Positions 59,409 through 64,000 of a stretch of 64,000 nt of DNA are shown here, one piece after another. The stretch lies in NCBI GenBank assembly GCA_028015205.1, contig JAPWFG010000073.1, positions 61,001-125,000 of the forward strand. The letters run 5' to 3'. The notes beneath the pieces are model-generated. The model saw only the letters and a program-made list of their open reading frames with translations, made no database searches and was not told the origin of the DNA. This stretch comes from Mytilisepta virgata. Its lineage: Eukaryota > Mollusca > Bivalvia > Mytilida > Mytilidae. Every line of letters begins with the position of its first letter. Positions within the stretch are counted from its first letter, which is position 1. A program made the translations under genes and the position numbers.

Positions 59409-59642
59409 GAGCTCGTAGATCACAAGAAATATTAAATAAATTTCTATCATTTGACTTGGTTCCATCACATGACGGTAGAATACTTGTGGTTGGAAGTTAT
59501 GGAGCAGGTAAAACTACACTAGTAATGAACCTTATCTATGAGAAGATCCCACACGAAAGACAGAGTACCATTGGAATTGATGTTTATTTTGGAAACCTGC
59601 TGTTTGATGTGAAGAATAGACGACTTCTTAGGAGAAAAGCTG
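59409..59642 (+). CDS. Second ROCO P-loop (G1/G2) exon, rest of gene not seen
   Basis: A 234-nt exon, phase 1-1, with the intact Walker A G-S-Y-G-A-G-K-T-T and Q-S-T-I-G-I-D-V. It differs from 14,848-15,081 by His to Arg, Arg to Lys, Ile to Phe and Lys to His, plus one silent change. In copy 1 the next exon lies 1.4 kb downstream. Here nothing similar appears in the remaining 4.3 kb, and homology to copy 1 stops at 60,693. It is either a partial duplicate (pseudogene) or the start of a second gene whose other exons lie beyond the window. Confidence 0.65.
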
Positions 59643-60869
59643 GTAATCACAATTTTATTTATCTTGAACTTTTAACAGTCCAGTTTTTTTGTTGTTTCAA
59701 GATTTGGATGATATATGCATATATATATAGATTCATCTTAAACGTTTTTTTTTTGATTTTGATTCTCTGGTAATTTGGTAATTAGAAGATTTTCGAGGAA
59801 TTCATGTTAATTATTTCAAAATTTATATATCCTAAAGTGACATTGATTACAAGAATAGATTCAATGTTGGCATAATACAACGTCATTGTTTTGTCACGTA
59901 AGGCTGTTCGCTTGTCATGTTTTTGAATTTTTGTAAGATGTTCAGAATCATCTGGTTTTATCATGTGAATGCCATAAATTATTTTTCCCGCTCACACCAT
60001 GACCACCCATTTTTCTTTTCGTAAATCTTTTGCATCCAGAATAATAAGCCATTTGTAAAAGTCTTATAAAATCCTTGTTTATATTTAACGGTTTTTGAGA
60101 AATAAAACTTGTCAATGTTAAAGCTATGTAGAATAGAGAAAAGATATTTTTCGCGCCAAATTTTCAATGGCTTCTATCTCGACAACAAGCACAATGACCT
60201 ATATTTTTTTCTGTTCTTTTAGTTCCTTTATTAATACACTATTAATATTTACCAGTGTTATGAAAAGCTTGTTATTTTGAAATTGAGCAGAGAACACCCT
60301 TAATTACTTATGCATACTCAATAATAACTCTCTTACATATTTGCAGTAAATAGTTGTCATTACGTTGAAATTTGACTAAAACAGTGGATATTAAGACATG
60401 GATATAACTAAGAAAAGAAGTTGTATCAAAGTATGCTTACCATTCTTCGCTGCATCGGTTCAAAAGTGGTCAATGTTGCAACATTATACCTTTTTTAGCC
60501 AAGAAACGTGCAAATGTTTTTACTTCCAACTCGTCTCCTCCACGCCATCAAGCATTGTTTGTCAAGAACATCCTCGCAAGTGGTAACCAAAGGACGTCCT
60601 AAATTTCAATCCTGACATTTTTGCCCGAAACGGAAATCAAACAAGGGACCTTCTTTAAACACTATCCCATGGTGCACACTTACCTCTTACTACCATTAAC
60701 CCTTTAGCATTTGCCCAGTTTTTGACAAAAATCATGAACAATTCGGGTTGCACAATTGACCACACAGAAAAAAAAATATTTTCAAAGATAAAAACATTTA
60801 TTGTATACATTGTAAAAGTATAATACACTAGCTTTAATTTTTCAAATTCATTACTTGATTGCCTTGATT

Positions 60870-61592
60870 ACCGTTGCTATGGTAACACATCAAACTTCAC
60901 TTCAAACTTGAATTTTAACTGTTTTTAGCCAAAATCAAAATATACTGAGGGTTCTTTTTTGTTCAGAAGTAGAAATAGGGTTTGTTTATGGTACAATAGT
61001 TTTAATAACAACCTGAACTGGATAAAACAATTGAACAGTTTTGGAAATTATATGAGAAAGTTAGGTTATTTATGTTGCTAGGCAACCATGAGAATTTGTC
61101 AATAAATGCTGATTCCATATAGTTTTCTAAATTTTTTATATAATAACATGAAATTCCACCCTTAAATTAATTATTTCTTTACCTTAACTAATTCCTATAT
61201 ATTTTTGGAGAAAATGTCATATTTTTCCTTAGCAACCAATGACATTCCCTAGCAACAAACTATGAAAAACCCTCTACTGATATATATTCAATGTAAAATG
61301 ATTTCCGAAAGTCCAATTTTATTTAAAAATCCAAAATCTTGAGTAATGTTAAATATTCACAGGTTAAGATCATTTCTACCTACTAAAAATAGTGTAAACC
61401 TTTACTTATTAAAATGCTACTAATCAACCATGTTCATTGGTTCGCAGTAGAAATTTTGTCAATTTGTAATTTTTGAAGTTTTGACATGTTCCACCATCAA
61501 CCCATTTATGACTTAAACCAGAATAAATAATACATACATGTAGATATTCAAATATTTTTCCTTAGCAACGATATTGACTCCCTAGCAACCAA
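60870..61592. promoter_or_regulatory. Cluster of X-box-like (RFX) inverted motifs
   Basis: GTTGCTATGGTAAC (60,873-60,886) and GTTGCTAGGCAACC (61,074-61,087) match the RFX X-box (GTTGCC..GGCAAC) closely. Half-sites CCTTAGCAAC and CCTAGCAAC follow near 61,227, 61,248, 61,560 and 61,580. They may be part of a repeat rather than a real enhancer. Confidence 0.35.
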
Positions 61593-61750
61593 GAATGAAA
61601 TACAGTTTTCAATTTTAAGAAGAAGGCAGAAATGATTCCTTATTTAAACATACAAGTATACTAGTTCAAAGGTTTTTACCGGCTTAAAAAGAAGAAATCA
61701 AATGATAATCAAATTATATACACCAGAGACGATGGTAAACATTTACAGTT

Positions 61751-62045
61751 GAATAGGGGACATCTCGGCCCGTGGACCACTCGGCCCAAGACCACTCAGC
61801 CCGAGGTAAAGACAACTCGGTCCGTCAGAAAAAGACAACTCGGTCCGTCAGAAAAAGACAACTCGGACCGTAACACTAACAATATTAGGTTCATTTAAAA
61901 GTTAACTTGTAAAACAACTCGGACCGTCAGAAAAAGACAACTCGGACCGTAATCCTTTTGATGGGCCGACTGGTCTTTTTAGTACAAATGAACGGGACGA
62001 GTGGTCCTGGGCCGAGTGGTCCGCGGGCCGAGTTGTCCTGCACCC
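61751..62045. mobile_element. Non-autonomous hAT-like MITE
   Basis: Flanked by an 8-bp direct repeat TTACAGTT (61,743-61,750 and 62,046-62,053). The left arm (GACATCTCGGCCCGTGGACC...) and the inverted right arm (GACAACTCGGCCCGCGGACC...) match over ~48 bp. Between them lie repeats of a 23-bp GACAACTCGG(T/A)CCGTCAGAAA unit. An 8-bp duplication points to the hAT superfamily. No transposase; the 97-codon open frame starting at 62,001 is incidental. Confidence 0.8.
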
Positions 62046-62084
62046 TTACAGTTCTCTAAAATAGATAATCATCACATTCGTTCC

Positions 62085-62170
62085 CTTTTGTCGAGCCTGC
62101 GACCTTTGTCGCAGAAGCGAGACATAGCGATCCTACAGTTCGTTGTCGGCGGCGGCGGCGTCAATATTTA
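62085..62170. repeat. Hairpin repeat followed by GGC microsatellite
   Basis: TGCGAC-CTTT-GTCGCA is a short perfect hairpin within CGAGCC...AGCGAGACATAG, followed by (CGG)n at 62,145-62,160. This combination recurs in bivalve genomes as far as I recall. Decayed related units (TTTTTAAAACATTAATAACT / TTTAAAACATTAATTACT) continue to ~62,460. Confidence 0.55.
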
Positions 62171-62469
62171 CATTCACTCTGTGTTGAAAGTTTTTAAAAC
62201 ATTAATAACTTTTTTAAATTATCCTGGATTTTTACCAAACTTGGACAGAAGCTTGTTCATATCAAAAGATAGTATCAAGAGGAAAATTTTGTAATAATTT
62301 TTTCTCCCATTTTTTCCATATTTTACTTATAAATGGACTTAGTTTATCTCCCAGTTAACATAATATACAGTCTGCAGTTAAAGTATTTAAAACATTAATT
62401 ACTTTCTTAAACCATCCTGGATTTCTATGAAACTTGGACAGAGGCTTCTTCATGATCAAGAAATAACAT

Positions 62470-63780
62470 GTGGAGAATAATTATGTACATTCTACTATTA
62501 CACTGAAAACATAGACAACAGCGAAATCAGGCGAGAAACTATTATTTGTGAATATTTCTTTCTTAGCAATCATAGATGTAGCTTTCTAACAAAGTTTGTG
62601 TTGAGATTTTAACTATAACCTTTATAGTCTATTTGATTTGATGTACAAAATAAGCATCGGTTTATTTCGCTTGCATAAAAATTTAGATAGACCAAAATGC
62701 TTAAATACTATTTTCCTTATTTTCAATAACTTTTGGCATGGGAATCTTTCAAACCAATATTTGGTATTTCATAGAAAAGATGACAACTGGAGAGACATAT
62801 TGTTGTGTACAGTTTTTTAATGAGTATTTGGGTGCAGGTTAGAAAGTATTTTGCCTTCTTGTTGCATATAAATTGTTTGTAGAAAAATGAATCCTGTCTC
62901 TCTTAGATTTTTTTCTTTGCTCCAAGATTTATGGTTATGAATACACTAATAAGCAAAGGAAGTTGTTGACTTCACATTTTGAAACTAAATAGACTAGATA
63001 AACTGCACTGTAATGTTTTAAATTAAAACAAATACTAGTATACATAATTTGAGCACTTTTTATTTTGAAATGTATTTTAAAAACAGTTCAATGCTTTCAA
63101 ACCTTCCATATGTGATTGTATATTATGATGTACACATTGAAAATCCATATAATCAATTAAATTGTTATTCAAACACAGCACTGTCACTGAAGCACCAGTC
63201 TGTATATGTAACATGTATGTCAATTCAATTAAACGAACGCCTTGTTTAGTTTGGAAAGGTTTGCTGAAATTTCGTACAACTTTCTTAGATCTACATAACA
63301 TTCTGAAAAACAAAAAGTATTTTTTAAAAATCCAATCTGAATGACCAAGACTGGTTCTTAATATGACTTCACTGAAGCAATATGAACATGCAAATACTTG
63401 TATACTGTTGAATGTGAATTTTTGAAAGACATTATCTTTTGCCTGTATTACAAATGTACATTTAATCTGACTATGTAAACACTGCAATGTAGTACATGCA
63501 TATAAAATAAGTGTCTGTTAATACTATACAGACTAATTTTATAAATGTGCAGAATAAATGTTATTAATTTGAAAATTTGAGAATAATGAAGTGTAAATTT
63601 CACTCCATGTTATGGCTGATTTAAATACAACATACATTTTGTATCACAAATTATTACTGCTATATGTATACAGAAAACTCTTAAACAATACCTGAAAAAG
63701 GCACATGCATTGATAAGCTTTAATTTATGTATAGAATTACCAGCCATTTTTCACAGTTACAGAGCTACCATTTGATTTTA
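62470..63780. other. Intergenic stretch, nothing recognised
   Basis: AT-rich sequence with short open frames only. Neither the missing ROCO exons nor any other coding signature was found. Confidence 0.4.
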
Positions 63781-64000
63781 GGGGGGGGGGGGGGGATTTC
63801 ATAGGATGTAGTAAATCAAATGTTTGATCCTGCCTATTTTTTTTGTCGAACTTTTGGTCCTGGATTTTTTACTCGCCCGCTATTGCAGCCTAAATTTTTA
63901 TTTTCATTTAAACCCAAAACTTTCCTGATTGACATAGATTCCTGCATTCCCCCCTTGAAAATCAAATGCTTGCTACCTCACAACATATCTTGTCTTTAAC

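Larger units (their letters stand above)
58400..60693 (+). repeat. Segmental duplication around the P-loop exon, copy 2
   Basis: Counterpart of 13,840-16,140 with small differences, including the Penelope 3' fragment at 58,893-59,172. The break at 60,693 separates it from new sequence without the switch II exon. Confidence 0.9.

Noticed and set aside
62001..62294. 97-codon ORF
   Set aside because: It spans the right arm of the MITE, a hairpin repeat and a GGC microsatellite.

Overview
This is eukaryotic nuclear DNA, AT-rich, gene-poor and intron-rich. It most probably comes from a bivalve mollusc, and a marine mussel fits best. The inference rests on a ROCO GTPase gene ending in two Death-like domains, a C1q-domain exon, a Penelope-like retroelement with the endonuclease in front of the reverse transcriptase, hammerhead-ribozyme repeats of the retrozyme type, and divergent CCGTCGTCC repeats that I associate with mussel and oyster genomes. 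No database search was possible, so the species is not established.

Layout. 1-2,640 holds repeats and the left edge of a segmental duplication. 2,673 holds a shortened exon remnant, followed by a hammerhead ribozyme insertion and a LINE fragment. 3,770-13,840 is tandem array A. Each ~1.3 kb unit carries a strong splice acceptor and a strong donor separated by only 9 or 12 bases, giving six candidate microexons. 14,848-25,851 holds eight exons of one plus-strand gene: Roc GTPase (P-loop, DFAGQ, THRD), COR domain, Death-like domain, a 28-nt exon and a C-terminal Death-like domain. A retrozyme-like unit bounded by two hammerheads (23,484-23,904) and a further hammerhead (25,345) lie in the introns. 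26-44 kb is mostly intergenic: a frameshifted C1q exon (minus strand, 28,972-29,364), minisatellites and three blocks of divergent tandem repeats. 43.6-60.7 kb is a second copy of the 1.8-16.1 kb segment. It contains a degraded Naiad-like Penelope element (44,953-49,096) with a nested insertion, a longer version of the upstream exon (49,172-49,240), array B with five microexons (51,930-58,380) and a second P-loop exon (59,409-59,642). The homology stops at ~60.7 kb and no further ROCO exons are seen to the window end, which holds repeats, a hAT-like MITE and a cluster of X-box-like sites.

How the parts fit. The upstream exon at 49,172, all eleven microexons and both P-loop exons share intron phase 1, so any number of microexons could be spliced in front of the GTPase domain without breaking frame. 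In all eleven microexons together only that reading frame is free of stops. Between recently duplicated units the microexon bases differ far more than the ~1.5 kb of flanking intron. This resembles a diversifying cassette of 3-4 residue inserts feeding a Death-domain signalling GTPase. It is the most interesting system in the window and it needs transcript evidence.
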